This document shows positions 7,388 to 16,740 of a DNA stretch of 64,000 nucleotides, piece by piece. The notes beneath the pieces were generated by a model. It had not been told where the DNA came from. It searched no databases and saw only the letters and a list, made by a program, of their open reading frames with translations. The translations under genes were made by a program, and so were the position numbers. Numbering within the stretch: the first letter of the stretch is position 1; each line of letters opens with the position of its first letter. Origin of the DNA: Vaginisenegalia massiliensis (GTDB lineage: Bacteria; Bacillota; Bacilli; Lactobacillales; Aerococcaceae); the NCBI RefSeq assembly GCF_900604935.1, contig NZ_UWPC01000007.1, positions 24,609 to 88,608 on the forward strand, written 5' to 3'.

Positions 7388-7909
7388 TTATTTAATATGA
7401 CGTATCCCCCTATCTGTTTCAATAACTTTCCAATTAAGAAATTGAGACTTATCGAGTTCAAACCGTCCTTTATATTCTTTTTTTAATTTTAAAAGAAGCG
7501 GTGAGGAATTTTCTTCACTAATATTATCGAAATCTACCCACACAATACCATCAGAATCATTTAATCCATCCAACAAATCTATAGGTAAATCCTGTTTTTC
7601 GAAACTATTATCCAACTCAACGTCATAAAAAACCATAATATGATGAACAACGTCAAAGCTTGTCGTTTCTCGAACAAATGAATCATAAACTCTCGGATTC
7701 GAATACGTCTTAATGGTATATCCCGTTTCCTCCAAGAACTCTCTAGATAACGTTTCAGTTAATCCTTCCCAACTTTCTTGGCTTCCACCAGGAACATCAT
7801 ATCTATTTTTGTAAGGTCCGGCATTATTATTTATACATAATATTTTCCCGTTAACCACTGCAACACCATATACTCCAAAATGATTGCTCACCGAATATTT
7901 ACTTTCCAT
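7388..7909 (-). CDS. Nudix hydrolase
   Basis: A 173-residue protein with a complete Nudix box (GGSQESWEGLTETLSREFLE followed by ETGY), which binds divalent metal and hydrolyses a nucleoside diphosphate linked to some other moiety. The substrate cannot be read from the sequence. I chose the ATG at 7907-7909, which has AAGGAG at good spacing; an ATG 12 codons upstream has no such site. The gene is AT-rich relative to guaA and the mevalonate genes, like the rest of the block from 4.6 to 8.2 kb, which hints at a separate origin. Confidence 0.85.
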   Translation of the reverse strand: MESKYSVSNHFGVYGVAVVNGKILCINNNAGPYKNRYDVPGGSQESWEGLTETLSREFLEETGYTIKTYSNPRVYDSFVRETTSFDVVHHIMVFYDVELDNSFEKQDLPIDLLDGLNDSDGIVWVDFDNISEENSSPLLLKLKKEYKGRFELDKSQFLNWKVIETDRGIRHIK

Positions 7910-8275
7910 ATTTTTCTCCTTAAGTATTTCAGTTTTCAATTTCATCTTTGCCTATTTTTATTTCTCTACCAATCACTTATTAGTATTATTCCATAAATAA
8001 TGGTCATTTATTCAACATTAGATACCTAATTTTTTCGTCTTATTTCAATCCCATTTATTAACCCAAATGATTATCATAAAAAGAGAGCATCCTATTATAA
8101 GATTTCCTCATTTCTTATATTGCAAATTACGTTACAACACAAAATTTTTCCTCTCAACGAGGGAATATTTTGCTTTATTCTGGCCATAATGTCGATCAAT
8201 CACTATGTCACTTAAGCTCCTTGTTCTTGAGACCTGCTTATCGAGGAAATACTAACGACTCCCACTTTCAATAAA
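7910..8275. other. Non-coding interval upstream of the Nudix gene
   Basis: About 365 bp without a supportable gene. It contains repeat copy B (8141-8185). I looked on both strands for a broken gene and found only frames with many stops. Confidence 0.5.
8141..8185 (+). repeat. Diverged direct repeat, copy B (partner at 5522-5566)
   Basis: It aligns over about 45 bp with 5522-5566 in the same orientation, with roughly a quarter of positions different. It includes a short CCTC/GAGG hairpin and the tail TGCTTTATTCTGG. Confidence 0.5.
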
Positions 8276-8303
8276 ATAAGCCTATCCAAAAAGATAGGCT
8301 TAT
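8276..8303 (-). terminator. Terminator of guaA
   Basis: ATAAGCCTATC (8276-8286) pairs with GATAGGCTTAT (8293-8303) around a 6-nt loop. On the minus strand the stem is followed by TTTATT. Confidence 0.75.
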
Positions 8304-8378
8304 CACTTTATTATTCTGTCAGCCGACGTCATCCAATCATTTCGCATCAAAGAGGCTCATTCTTGGGACATCCGTGAC

Positions 8379-8436
8379 GGAGTAATTCCAACAATCTCTC
8401 ACGTGCCTTTGGCACTTAGAAATTGGGAATTACTCC
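8379..8436. other. Nested hairpin overlapping the guaA stop codon
   Basis: GGAGTAATTCC (8379-8389) is the exact inverse of GGAATTACTCC (8426-8436), and inside it GTGCC-TTT-GGCAC (8403-8415) forms a second stem. The right arm covers the guaA stop at 8430-8432. It lacks a T-run, so it is a 3' mRNA structure rather than a simple terminator. Confidence 0.5.
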
Positions 8437-9983
8437 CACTCAATTGTTGCTGGTGGTTTAGAAGTGATGTCGTAAACGACGCGGTTGACGTGGGCTACTT
8501 CGTTAACGATGCGGGCTGAGATGACTTGGAGGACTTCCCATGGGATACGGGCAAAGTCAGAAGTCATGCCGTCGATTGAAGTTACTGCCCGGATACCGAT
8601 GGTATAGTCATAAGTTCGACCGTCACCCATGACGCCGACACTGCGGAAACCAGGTAAGACAGTAAAGTATTGCCATACGTCGCGTTCTAAGCCATTCTTG
8701 GCGATTTCTTCACGAAGGATGGCATCTGATTCACGGACAATTTCTAATTTTTCTTCAGTGATTTCACCGATGACACGAATACCTAGACCAGGTCCTGGGA
8801 AAGGTTGGCGCCACACGATTGAGTCTGGCATACCCAGTGCCGTTCCTAGAGCTCGAACTTCATCTTTAAATAAAGTATTTAATGGTTCGATCAATTCAAA
8901 CTGCATATCTTCAGGTAGCCCCCCAACATTGTGGTGAGACTTAATGGTTTGAGCTGTCTTAGTACCAGATTCGATAATATCGGTGTACAAGGTTCCTTGA
9001 GCAAGGAAGTCAACCCCTTTTAATTTAGAGGCTTCATCGTCGAAGACATAGACGAATTCGTTACCGATAATTTTACGTTTCTGTTCAGGATCAGATACAC
9101 CGGCTAATTTTGATAAGAAGCGGTCTTTAGCATCCACCCGGATAATGTTCAAGCCGAATTTACCACCAAGAGCTTCCATAACTTGGTCGCCTTCGCCCTT
9201 ACGTAAAAGGCCGTGATCGACGAAGATACAGGTTAATTGATCACCGATAGCTTTTTGTAAAAGAACACCCACGACTGATGAATCGACTCCACCAGATAAA
9301 CCTAAAAGGACCTTGCGGTCGCCCACTTTTTCTCGAATCTTAGCAATCTCTAAGTCGATAAAGTTATCCATGGTCCAATCGCCTTGAACACCACAGATAT
9401 CAAAGGCAAAGTTATGAAGGATTTGATTACCATGAACTGAGTGGCGCACTTCTGGGTGGAATTGAACTCCGTAGATGCGACGTTGACTATTTTCAAATGC
9501 AGCTACTGGACAGCTATCATTGGCTGCAACAATTTGGAAACCTTCAGGAATAGCGGTAATCTTGTCCCCGTGGCTCATCCATACTTCTTCTACATTAGAT
9601 AACCCTTGGAATAAACCCGTTTCGATGTTGTGAACTTGGATACTAGACCGACCATATTCCCGTTCATTTGCTGGTTCAACTTTACCGCCCAACATATGGG
9701 TGGTTAATTGCATCCCGTAACAAATACCTAAAATTGGTAAACCTAACTCAAAGATTGCAGGATCTACCGTAAAAGCATTCTCACCGTAAACACTATGAGG
9801 CCCTCCCGAGAAGATAATACCTTTAACATTACCTTGATCTAAGATTTCTTGAGCAGTCGTCTCATTAGGTAACAGGACGCTATAAACACCAAATTCGCGG
9901 ATTCGGCGGGTAATTAATTGATTATATTGACTACCAAAGTCAAGAACGATAATTTTTTCAACATTTGTTAGTGATGTGGTCAC
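8430..9983 (-). CDS. guaA: GMP synthase (glutamine-hydrolysing)
   Basis: A 517-residue enzyme that converts XMP to GMP with glutamine and ATP. The class I glutamine amidotransferase domain is N-terminal ([17 protein letters not shown]; nucleophile in [13 protein letters not shown]). The ATP-pyrophosphatase domain follows ([17 protein letters not shown]), then the dimerisation domain ending PPATIEWE. I start it at GTG 9981-9983 because GGAGGT lies 7 nt before it; an upstream ATG overlaps that site. It follows coaA by 18 bp and is probably cotranscribed with it. Full family length. Confidence 0.97.
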   Translation of the reverse strand: MTTSLTNVEKIIVLDFGSQYNQLITRRIREFGVYSVLLPNETTAQEILDQGNVKGIIFSGGPHSVYGENAFTVDPAIFELGLPILGICYGMQLTTHMLGGKVEPANEREYGRSSIQVHNIETGLFQGLSNVEEVWMSHGDKITAIPEGFQIVAANDSCPVAAFENSQRRIYGVQFHPEVRHSVHGNQILHNFAFDICGVQGDWTMDNFIDLEIAKIREKVGDRKVLLGLSGGVDSSVVGVLLQKAIGDQLTCIFVDHGLLRKGEGDQVMEALGGKFGLNIIRVDAKDRFLSKLAGVSDPEQKRKIIGNEFVYVFDDEASKLKGVDFLAQGTLYTDIIESGTKTAQTIKSHHNVGGLPEDMQFELIEPLNTLFKDEVRALGTALGMPDSIVWRQPFPGPGLGIRVIGEITEEKLEIVRESDAILREEIAKNGLERDVWQYFTVLPGFRSVGVMGDGRTYDYTIGIRAVTSIDGMTSDFARIPWEVLQVISARIVNEVAHVNRVVYDITSKPPATIEWE

Positions 9984-10001
9984 TCTATCTACCTCCATTT
10001 T

Positions 10002-10925
10002 TTAATATTGTCGCACATAGATACGGTCAACATGGTGGTCGGCCCCTTTATGAATTACAATATTGGCTCGACCCCGTGTTGGCGCAATGTACTGGATTAA
10101 ATTAACTAAATTGATGGTGCGCCAGACTTCCATAGCGTAAGCATGCGCCTCTTTGCGTGGAATATGGCTCATTTCATAATAATAATTATCCGGATCATGT
10201 TGGGCCACATCCATGACCATATCAAAGCGTTCCATAAACCACTTCTGAATGTGTGCCGGATCCGCATCAATATAAATTTTCAAGTCAAAGAAATCAGAAA
10301 TGAAAATCATTTGATTTGAAGGCAACTGCAAAACATTAATCCCTTCAACAATCAAGATATCAGGATGCTCCATCCGCGCCATTTGGTCAGGCACGATATC
10401 GTAGATTTCATGAGAATAAACCGGGTATTCTACCGCTTCTTCTTGAGTCCGAATCTTAACCATAAAATCAATTAACCGATTCATGTCATAGGATTCAGGA
10501 AAGCCTTTGCGATTCATGATACCGCGACGAATCAATTCAGCATTGGGATATAAAAAGCCATCTGTGGTCATCAATTCAACACACTTTTCCGTATAGCGTT
10601 GACGCAATAGCTGATGCAAAACCCGAGCAGTGGTTGACTTCCCTACCGCTACACTCCCGGATATGCCAATAATATAAGGCGTTGAAGGAGTTTGCTCTTT
10701 ATTGAAGAAACGGGCCCGTGCTTCTAGCTGGGCTTGATGCTGGATTAATTCACTATCAATGTAATCTAACAAGGGAAAATACACTTCTTCAATGTCCTCT
10801 TGGGAAAGGCGGTCATTGAGGGAAACTATATGCGCTAGCCCTTCAATGGGCCCTAACTCTAAGGATGGGTTCTGGAATTGATGCCAAGCCTCACGACTAT
10901 ATTCATTAAACATCTTGAAATCCAC
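10002..10925 (-). CDS. coaA: Pantothenate kinase, type I
   Basis: A 307-residue P-loop kinase that phosphorylates pantothenate, the first step of coenzyme A synthesis. Conserved features are the N-terminal YSREAWHQF, the P-loop GISGSVAVGKST, the TTDGFLYPN and KGFPESYD motifs, and a C-terminus ending RIYVRQY. Codons upstream to 10988 are open but have no ribosome site. GTG at 10923-10925 has AGGAAGG upstream and gives the usual family length. First gene of the coaA-guaA unit, divergent from the mevalonate operon. Confidence 0.93.
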   Translation of the reverse strand: MDFKMFNEYSREAWHQFQNPSLELGPIEGLAHIVSLNDRLSQEDIEEVYFPLLDYIDSELIQHQAQLEARARFFNKEQTPSTPYIIGISGSVAVGKSTTARVLHQLLRQRYTEKCVELMTTDGFLYPNAELIRRGIMNRKGFPESYDMNRLIDFMVKIRTQEEAVEYPVYSHEIYDIVPDQMARMEHPDILIVEGINVLQLPSNQMIFISDFFDLKIYIDADPAHIQKWFMERFDMVMDVAQHDPDNYYYEMSHIPRKEAHAYAMEVWRTINLVNLIQYIAPTRGRANIVIHKGADHHVDRIYVRQY

Positions 10926-11021
10926 TGGCACCTTCCTCTCTATACTGCTTTCCTTAACATTCAAACAAAAAATGATTTTATTGTTCATTTTTCTTATATT
11001 TTAGCATATTAGAAAGTTTCG

Positions 11022-11030
11022 TGATATACT
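11022..11030 (+). promoter_or_regulatory. Possible extended -10 promoter for the mevalonate operon
   Basis: TGATATACT fits an extended -10 (TGn plus TATACT); no good -35 is visible. A second weak -10-like sequence occurs nearer the gene at about 11156-11163. A transcript from here would include the hairpin at 11068-11100. Confidence 0.35.
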
Positions 11031-11067
11031 TTATTGGCTAATAAACACGATATTTAGATGAATCTTC

Positions 11068-11100
11068 GCTATTGTATCATACTTTTTCTGATACAATAGC
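11068..11100 (+). terminator. Perfect 12-bp stem hairpin in the mevalonate leader
   Basis: GCTATTGTATCA (11068-11079) and TGATACAATAGC (11089-11100) are exact inverses with a 9-nt loop, followed by TTTGTTAAATTTTTC. It looks like an intrinsic terminator, but it lies between divergent genes, so it is either a leader attenuator for mvk or a remnant. Confidence 0.5.
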
Positions 11101-11184
11101 TTTGTTAAATTTTTCTTATCACGCTTATTCAACGTCTAAGGATGGCCCTTAGCTTATTATACTGATACAAGGAGGGTGCTCTTG

Positions 11185-12246
11185 GTGAACCAGGACACAA
11201 ACAATTATCAGCCTTATGAGGAATACCCTCATGAGTCTGCCAACTATGAGTCAATGCGTCCGCAAGCGGACTCGTCATTAAATGCCTTTGTTGAAGCCGA
11301 AATGACTAAAGCTAATAAAACGGGGCGCGGCCAAGCTCATAGTAAAATCATCTTGATGGGAGAACATGCCGTAGTCTACGACTTCCCCGCCATCGCACTA
11401 CCGTTCAATAAAGTCTCCGCTCAAGCCCAAGTTAGTGGCCGACTACAAGCACCATCGCTACTAGATTGCCAGTATTACCACGGACCTTTGCAAGAGGCTC
11501 CTAGTCATCTGGCTAATTTAGTTAAAGCCGTCGAGTTAACGCGGCAAAGTTTTCGCTTTCCTCTTGAGGAGAGCTTAAACATCCGCATCGATTCGACCAT
11601 TCCTCAAGAAAGAGGCATGGGCTCTTCGGCGGCTGTGTGTGTCGCCCTCGTTCGGGCCATTTGTGATTATTACAACACACCTATCTCGCCTTATCAATTA
11701 CAATTCATTGTGAATCAAGCCGAAGTGATTGCTCATGAGTCCACGTCCGGCATAGACACCCTCATGACTTCAACCTCACAACCGATTATTTATCGCAAAA
11801 GTAAGAAACCGCATGCCTTCCCTTTGAAGCTCAATGCTTATTTAATTGTAGCAGATTCCGGTATGGCCGGCCAAACTAAACTAGCCGTCCATCAAGTCGC
11901 TAAATTACGCCAAGCTAAACCTGCCTTTGTTAAAGAAGCCATGGATTCCATTGGCGGATTTGTCCAAAAAGCCTATCACGCTATTCAAGATCATGACGTC
12001 TTTGAGTTAGGCCGTCTTATGACCTATAACCACTACTATCTCAATCAATTGGGTATATCCAACCAAGGGCTCGATCGAATTGTCAATGCCGCTTGGTTAG
12101 CTGGTGCTCTCGGTGCCAAACTAACCGGTGGTGGACTTGGTGGCTGTGTGATCGCTCTAGCTGCTACCAGTCAAAAAGCACAAGAAGTGGCTGAAGCGAT
12201 GAAAGTAGCCGGTGCCGCTCAAACTTGGACGACCAGTCTATATTAA
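11185..12246 (+). CDS. mvk: Mevalonate kinase
   Basis: A GHMP kinase that phosphorylates mevalonate at C5. Motifs are GQAHSKIILMGEHAVVYD, the ATP loop PQERGMGSSAAV and the C-terminal KLTGGGLGGCVIAL. Start codons GTG 11176, TTG 11182 and GTG 11185 all lie near AAGGAGGG; 11185 gives the best spacing (353 residues). The first 40 residues or so (NQDTNNYQPYEEYPHESANY and on) are acidic, Gln/Asn/Tyr-rich and precede the usual family start, so they are an unusual extension or the true start is the ATG before TKANKTGRG. First gene of the mevalonate operon. Confidence 0.93.
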   Translation: MNQDTNNYQPYEEYPHESANYESMRPQADSSLNAFVEAEMTKANKTGRGQAHSKIILMGEHAVVYDFPAIALPFNKVSAQAQVSGRLQAPSLLDCQYYHGPLQEAPSHLANLVKAVELTRQSFRFPLEESLNIRIDSTIPQERGMGSSAAVCVALVRAICDYYNTPISPYQLQFIVNQAEVIAHESTSGIDTLMTSTSQPIIYRKSKKPHAFPLKLNAYLIVADSGMAGQTKLAVHQVAKLRQAKPAFVKEAMDSIGGFVQKAYHAIQDHDVFELGRLMTYNHYYLNQLGISNQGLDRIVNAAWLAGALGAKLTGGGLGGCVIALAATSQKAQEVAEAMKVAGAAQTWTTSLY

Positions 12247-12287
12247 TTATCGTCTCTTCTAGAGATTGAGACGCAAAGGAGCAAAGT

Positions 12288-13280
12288 ATGAAGCCAACTA
12301 ACGTTCAACAAGGCCATTATCGCGCCCATACAAATATTGCTTTAATCAAATATTGGGGCAAACGGGATGCCCGTTTATTCTTGCCGCTGACTTCGAGCCT
12401 ATCCTTGACTTTGGACGCCTTCTATACCGATACCAAGGTTAGCTTCGATCCAGAACTTTCCCAAGATCAATTTATCTTAGACGGCCAGTTACAATCAGAC
12501 TCTGCCCATGAAACAGTCAGTCGATTCGTTGACTTGTTCCGCCAAGAAGCCGGTGTTCAAACCAGGGTCTTGATTGAATCAACGAATCATGTGCCGACGG
12601 CTGCCGGCTTGGCTTCTTCCGCTTCTGCCTATGCGGCTTTAAGCTGCGCTTGCAATCAAGCGTTAGGACTCAACCTCAGCAATCAAACCCTATCGACCTT
12701 TGCCCGTCAAGGTTCTGGATCAGCTAGTCGGTCCCTATTCGGCGGATTTGTCCTATGGCATAAGGGCCATGATTTCGATAGCGCCTCATCCTATGCAGAA
12801 ATGATTAATCCGGCTGACTGGGATATCGCTATGCTTGCCGTGGTAGTTAATGCCGGTAGCAAAAAGATTCCTAGTCGCCAAGGCATGCAACACACCATTG
12901 CAACTTCGCCTTATCATGCCTTGTGGCCCCAAGAAGTCGAACGTGATTTAGCTGCTATTATCCCTGCTATTCAAGCGCATGATTTGGATACTGTCGGCCA
13001 AATCGCCGAACATAACGCAATGAAAATGCACGCCTCCATGTTAGCCGCTAATCCTAGCTTCACATATTTTGAACCTGGCTCCCTATTGGCTATGGATTTG
13101 GTTCGCCAACTGCGTCAACAAGGTCTTTCGGCCTACTTTACTATGGATGCAGGACCAAATGTCAAAGTCATCTGTCGTCAAAGTCAGCTTGATTCGATTC
13201 TCAAGGTGTTCAAACAACACTTTGCTGAATCGGCTTTAATTGTCGCTAAACCCGGCCCCGCTCCTTATGCTATTGATTAA
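12288..13280 (+). CDS. mvaD: Diphosphomevalonate decarboxylase
   Basis: A 330-residue GHMP-family enzyme that turns mevalonate diphosphate into isopentenyl diphosphate with ATP. Visible motifs are NIALIKYWGKRD near the N-terminus, the phosphate loop PTAAGLASSASAYAAL, GSGSASRSLFGGFVLW and the C-terminal MDAGPNVKV. ATG with AAAGGAG upstream. It is the second gene of the operon, 41 bp after mvk. Confidence 0.95.
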   Translation: MKPTNVQQGHYRAHTNIALIKYWGKRDARLFLPLTSSLSLTLDAFYTDTKVSFDPELSQDQFILDGQLQSDSAHETVSRFVDLFRQEAGVQTRVLIESTNHVPTAAGLASSASAYAALSCACNQALGLNLSNQTLSTFARQGSGSASRSLFGGFVLWHKGHDFDSASSYAEMINPADWDIAMLAVVVNAGSKKIPSRQGMQHTIATSPYHALWPQEVERDLAAIIPAIQAHDLDTVGQIAEHNAMKMHASMLAANPSFTYFEPGSLLAMDLVRQLRQQGLSAYFTMDAGPNVKVICRQSQLDSILKVFKQHFAESALIVAKPGPAPYAID

Positions 13281-13294
13281 GGAGGCTATGGATT

Positions 13295-14467
13295 ATGCAT
13301 TACGATTGCACTCAAGCATTTGAACTCAACTACGATACTATGTTTCAACCCTATCAAGTACAAGTCCCCGGCAAATTATATTTGGCGGGGGAGTATGCCG
13401 TCCTCGAACCCGGTCACCCCGCTATCCTCATGGCTATTGACCGCTACCTAACTTGCCAGATTCGCTTATCTCATCAACCCCAACAAGGATCTTTTGAATC
13501 AGATCTGGCTTCCTTAGGAAAGGTCACTTATCAGCGTGACGCTGACGGCCACATTCATCTGGTTTCAGCTAATGACAGTAAAGATTGGCAGTATATCTTA
13601 GCCGCCATTGAGACCTTTGAAGCTTTATTGGTCAGCAAAAAACGCCAAGTTCAAGACTATCACCTAAGCTTTACGAGTCAAATGCAAGCCGATTCCGGTC
13701 AAAAATATGGCCTGGGATCGAGCGGCGCCGTGACAGTAGCTACCATGCAAGCTCTCTGTCATTTTTATGGTTGGGAAATAGAATGCCCTTTGATTCAATT
13801 TAAATTAGTGGCCATCGCCATGGCTAAAACGGACTCTAAATCCAGTCTAGGTGATGTCGCAGCTAATATTACCGGCGGTATGTGTCTATATCGATCATTG
13901 GACCGCCAATGGTTAAATCAACGGATGCAAGATCCAGACTTTCGGATCGATCAAATTCTTGGTGAAAAGTGGCCACACTTCTATTTAGAACCCTTATTTT
14001 GGCCAGAAAAACTAAGTCTGCATGTTGGGTGGACGCAAAGTCCGGCTTCCTCAGATCAACTAGTGACCCAATTGAAGGGAAGTATTCAAAAGGATAGCCC
14101 TCTTTACCATGATTTTCTCACCAAGGCTCAAATTTGCGTGCAAAACTTAGCCCAAGCGATTCGCCAAGCTGATTTACTGACCCTCCAAAAAGAGGTGAGT
14201 CATTACCGTCACTTATTGGTGAAATTAGACCGTTCCTTCCAACTCAACATTGAGACTCCTAGTCTCAAACGTCTGATCGAAGTGGCTCATTCTTATCAAT
14301 TTGAAGCTAAAAGTTCTGGTGCAGGTGGTGGTGATTGCGGAATTGCCATCGGTTCTCGAAATCAGGCTCGTCAGGCCCTATATCAGACTTGGCAACAAGA
14401 AGGCATCCAGCCTTTAGCTGTCGGTCTGGCTCCATTCCGATTCTCTGTTAAACCGTTTAGAAAGTAG
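13295..14467 (+). CDS. mvaK2: Phosphomevalonate kinase
   Basis: A 390-residue GHMP kinase that converts 5-phosphomevalonate to the diphosphate. It shows VPGKLYLAGEYAVLEPG, the ATP loop KYGLGSSGAVTVA, SSLGDVAANITGG and the C-terminal KSSGAGGGDCGIAI. ATG at 13295 with AAGGAGG upstream. It starts 14 bp after mvaD, so translation is closely linked. The operon order kinase, decarboxylase, phosphokinase, isomerase is the usual one in cocci. Confidence 0.95.
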   Translation: MHYDCTQAFELNYDTMFQPYQVQVPGKLYLAGEYAVLEPGHPAILMAIDRYLTCQIRLSHQPQQGSFESDLASLGKVTYQRDADGHIHLVSANDSKDWQYILAAIETFEALLVSKKRQVQDYHLSFTSQMQADSGQKYGLGSSGAVTVATMQALCHFYGWEIECPLIQFKLVAIAMAKTDSKSSLGDVAANITGGMCLYRSLDRQWLNQRMQDPDFRIDQILGEKWPHFYLEPLFWPEKLSLHVGWTQSPASSDQLVTQLKGSIQKDSPLYHDFLTKAQICVQNLAQAIRQADLLTLQKEVSHYRHLLVKLDRSFQLNIETPSLKRLIEVAHSYQFEAKSSGAGGGDCGIAIGSRNQARQALYQTWQQEGIQPLAVGLAPFRFSVKPFRK

Positions 14468-14475
14468 GGATTAGA

Positions 14476-15576
14476 TTGCCTAAAGAAACACCCATAAGCA
14501 TAGCTCAACAACGAAAAAATGATCATATCCGCTTGGCTCTTGCTCAACAAGAACAAGTAAAAGCTTCCTCATTCGATCAAATCCGGTTTGTCCACCACTC
14601 TTTCGCACCCATTCGCTATGACCAAATTGATATTTCTACGCAATGGGCGGGACACCATCATGCTCTGCCATTCTATATTAATGGCATGACCGGTGGATCC
14701 CGCTACGCTAAACAATTTAACCAAGCCTTGGCGCAGGTAGCTAAAGAGACGGGCTTAACCATGGCTTCTGGCTCGGTATCGGCCGCCCTAAGCGAACCTG
14801 ATTTAGCGGATACCTTCCAAATTATTCGTCAGACCAATCCCAATGGCTTTATCCTAGCTAATCTTGGGGCGCATCATAACTTAGAAAATGCCAAACGAGC
14901 GGTTGAAATCCTACAAGCCAATGCTTTACAGATTCATTTAAACGTTCCTCAAGAAGTCGTTATGCCGGAAGGCGATCGTGACTTCACCACTTGGTCGACT
15001 AATATTGAAGCCATCGTGAATGGTTTAGGCATACCGGTGGTAGTTAAAGAAGTAGGATTTGGCATGTCTCAGGAGACCATTCAACATCTAGTCGACCTAG
15101 GCGTCCAAACTGTTGATGTCAGTGGCCGAGGTGGTACCAACTTTATTCAAATTGAGAATGATCGACGCGATACGATTTCCTTTGACCTACTTGGCAATTG
15201 GGGCCAATCAACAGCTGAAGCTTTATTAGAAGCTCAAACGTTTATCGAAAATACCGAAATCTTAGCCTCAGGCGGCATTCGGACTTATCTCGATGTAGTC
15301 AAAGCCCTCAGCTTAGGGGCTCGTGGCGTTGGCTTATCAGGTAAATTCCTTCATATGGTCAAAGAAGATGGCGTCGATGCCACCATCGAATTCGTTCACA
15401 ATTGGCAAACAGCCATTCAACATGTCATGCTCATGCTTGGCTGCCAGAACATTAGTGATTTAAGGAAGAAGACAGACCTAATCTTAAGTGGAGACCTACT
15501 CCAATGGGCTCAAGTTCGCGGAATTGAACCTCAGCATTTAGCTAATCGGTCACGAGATAGCAGATATAAATGCTAG
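14476..15576 (+). CDS. fni: Isopentenyl-diphosphate delta-isomerase, type 2 (FMN)
   Basis: A 366-residue TIM-barrel flavoprotein that interconverts IPP and DMAPP. Motifs are RKNDHIRLAL at the start, FYINGMTGGS, LGAHH, VDVSGRGGTNF and ASGGIRTYLD (phosphate and FMN binding). TTG start at 14476 with TAGGGA just upstream, 8 bp after the mvaK2 stop. Last gene of the mevalonate operon. The upper pathway genes (HMG-CoA synthase and reductase) are not in the window. Confidence 0.95.
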   Translation: MPKETPISIAQQRKNDHIRLALAQQEQVKASSFDQIRFVHHSFAPIRYDQIDISTQWAGHHHALPFYINGMTGGSRYAKQFNQALAQVAKETGLTMASGSVSAALSEPDLADTFQIIRQTNPNGFILANLGAHHNLENAKRAVEILQANALQIHLNVPQEVVMPEGDRDFTTWSTNIEAIVNGLGIPVVVKEVGFGMSQETIQHLVDLGVQTVDVSGRGGTNFIQIENDRRDTISFDLLGNWGQSTAEALLEAQTFIENTEILASGGIRTYLDVVKALSLGARGVGLSGKFLHMVKEDGVDATIEFVHNWQTAIQHVMLMLGCQNISDLRKKTDLILSGDLLQWAQVRGIEPQHLANRSRDSRYKC

Positions 15577-15619
15577 CCCTCCTCGAGCATTATATTATAG
15601 AGATGATACAAAAAATTAT

Positions 15620-15662
15620 AGCAACTAAAATCATGATACATTCATGACTTTAGTTGCTTTTT
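15620..15662 (+). terminator. Terminator of the mevalonate operon, shared with the convergent gene
   Basis: AGCAACTAAAatCATGA pairs with TCATGacTTTAGTTGCT, followed by TTTTTCG on the plus strand. The stem covers the last codons and stop (15631-15633) of the convergent hydrolase gene. Confidence 0.8.
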
Positions 15663-16728
15663 CGTTATTCTTCAGCTTTGATGAGTAAAAATCTTTGATA
15701 ATTTGAACATATTGGTTTGGCTTAGTCCAATGGATATCATGATCTTGAGTGTTTACTTGGATAAGACTAGCATCTTGCGGAAGGCATTCCATAACTTCCT
15801 GAGCTTGTTTATCAGATAAGGCCCCAAGAAGCAGACCCTTTTCATACTTACTTTTAGCTTTGATAAAGACCGTCTTAGCTTTAATTGAAGATAAAATCTG
15901 ACGCTGATTATAATCCTCAAACCAAGATTGATTATAAAAGGCCTCGCCAAATGCATAATCAAATGGGTAGGATACAGCTTCAAACATACGATTGATAGCA
16001 GGCGGTAGATAAGTTAATTGAATAGGTCTTTGTGGGTGCTGTTTTTTGTATGCTAAAGCATCCTTAACCATTTTCTGCCATAACCATTCTGGAAACCAGT
16101 CTTTAAAATAACTTCGCTTTAGTGAATAAGCTAGGTAATCTTTCTCTTGGGATTGGTTTAGGAAGTCATGGTACATCTTAAAATCATATTGATAGGCAAA
16201 GGTGTGCTCCTTCTTACCTTCTTCGGTCGAAAAAAACGGCGTATCTTCCAAGATTAAGCCGCTGACCCAGTCGGGATTTTTGGCTGCAAAATAGGCCGCA
16301 ATTAAACCTCCTGATGAATGGCCCGCTATAATGACAGGCTTTTTAAGATAATGTTTAACAAAATAGACTAAATCTGCGCTAATAGCCTTGGCTGTATATT
16401 TATCTGGATTCCAGGAGGATTTTCCGTGTCCATAGTAATCAAGAGCAATAATCTGATAGTGTTGACTTAAATCCGGCATGACTTTGGCATAATCAGTCCA
16501 ATTCATACCTTGTCCGTGCAAAAGTAAGAGTGTCGGTTTAGCTGAATCAGGTCCTTGGCAATAATTAAGTTTACTTCCATCTGGTAAGCTTACTTGTTTT
16601 TCAACAAAGCCCAAAGACCGAACCTTCTCTACTGGTTCTTGAATGTAAGTCGCATTCTCTTGATAATAAGATACGCCGAGCCAGACAATTAAACCCATAA
16701 CTAGTAAACAACCAATTTTCCTCTTCAT
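15631..16728 (-). CDS. Membrane-anchored alpha/beta hydrolase
   Basis: A 365-residue protein with an N-terminal hydrophobic anchor (about 5-20) and an alpha/beta hydrolase domain. It shows LLHGQGMNW (about 69-77), DYYGHGKSSW (97-106), the elbow GHSSGG with Ser138 and a C-terminal His in QDHDIHWTKP. This is the lipase/esterase or haloperoxidase-like layout; the substrate is unknown. ATG with AAAGGAG, and the stop of the XRE-AbrB gene lies directly upstream, so the two form an operon. The 3' end of the gene is folded into the terminator of the mevalonate operon. Confidence 0.8.
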   Translation of the reverse strand: MKRKIGCLLVMGLIVWLGVSYYQENATYIQEPVEKVRSLGFVEKQVSLPDGSKLNYCQGPDSAKPTLLLLHGQGMNWTDYAKVMPDLSQHYQIIALDYYGHGKSSWNPDKYTAKAISADLVYFVKHYLKKPVIIAGHSSGGLIAAYFAAKNPDWVSGLILEDTPFFSTEEGKKEHTFAYQYDFKMYHDFLNQSQEKDYLAYSLKRSYFKDWFPEWLWQKMVKDALAYKKQHPQRPIQLTYLPPAINRMFEAVSYPFDYAFGEAFYNQSWFEDYNQRQILSSIKAKTVFIKAKSKYEKGLLLGALSDKQAQEVMECLPQDASLIQVNTQDHDIHWTKPNQYVQIIKDFYSSKLKNNEKATKVMNVS

Positions 16729-16740
16729 ATTAAGACTCCT

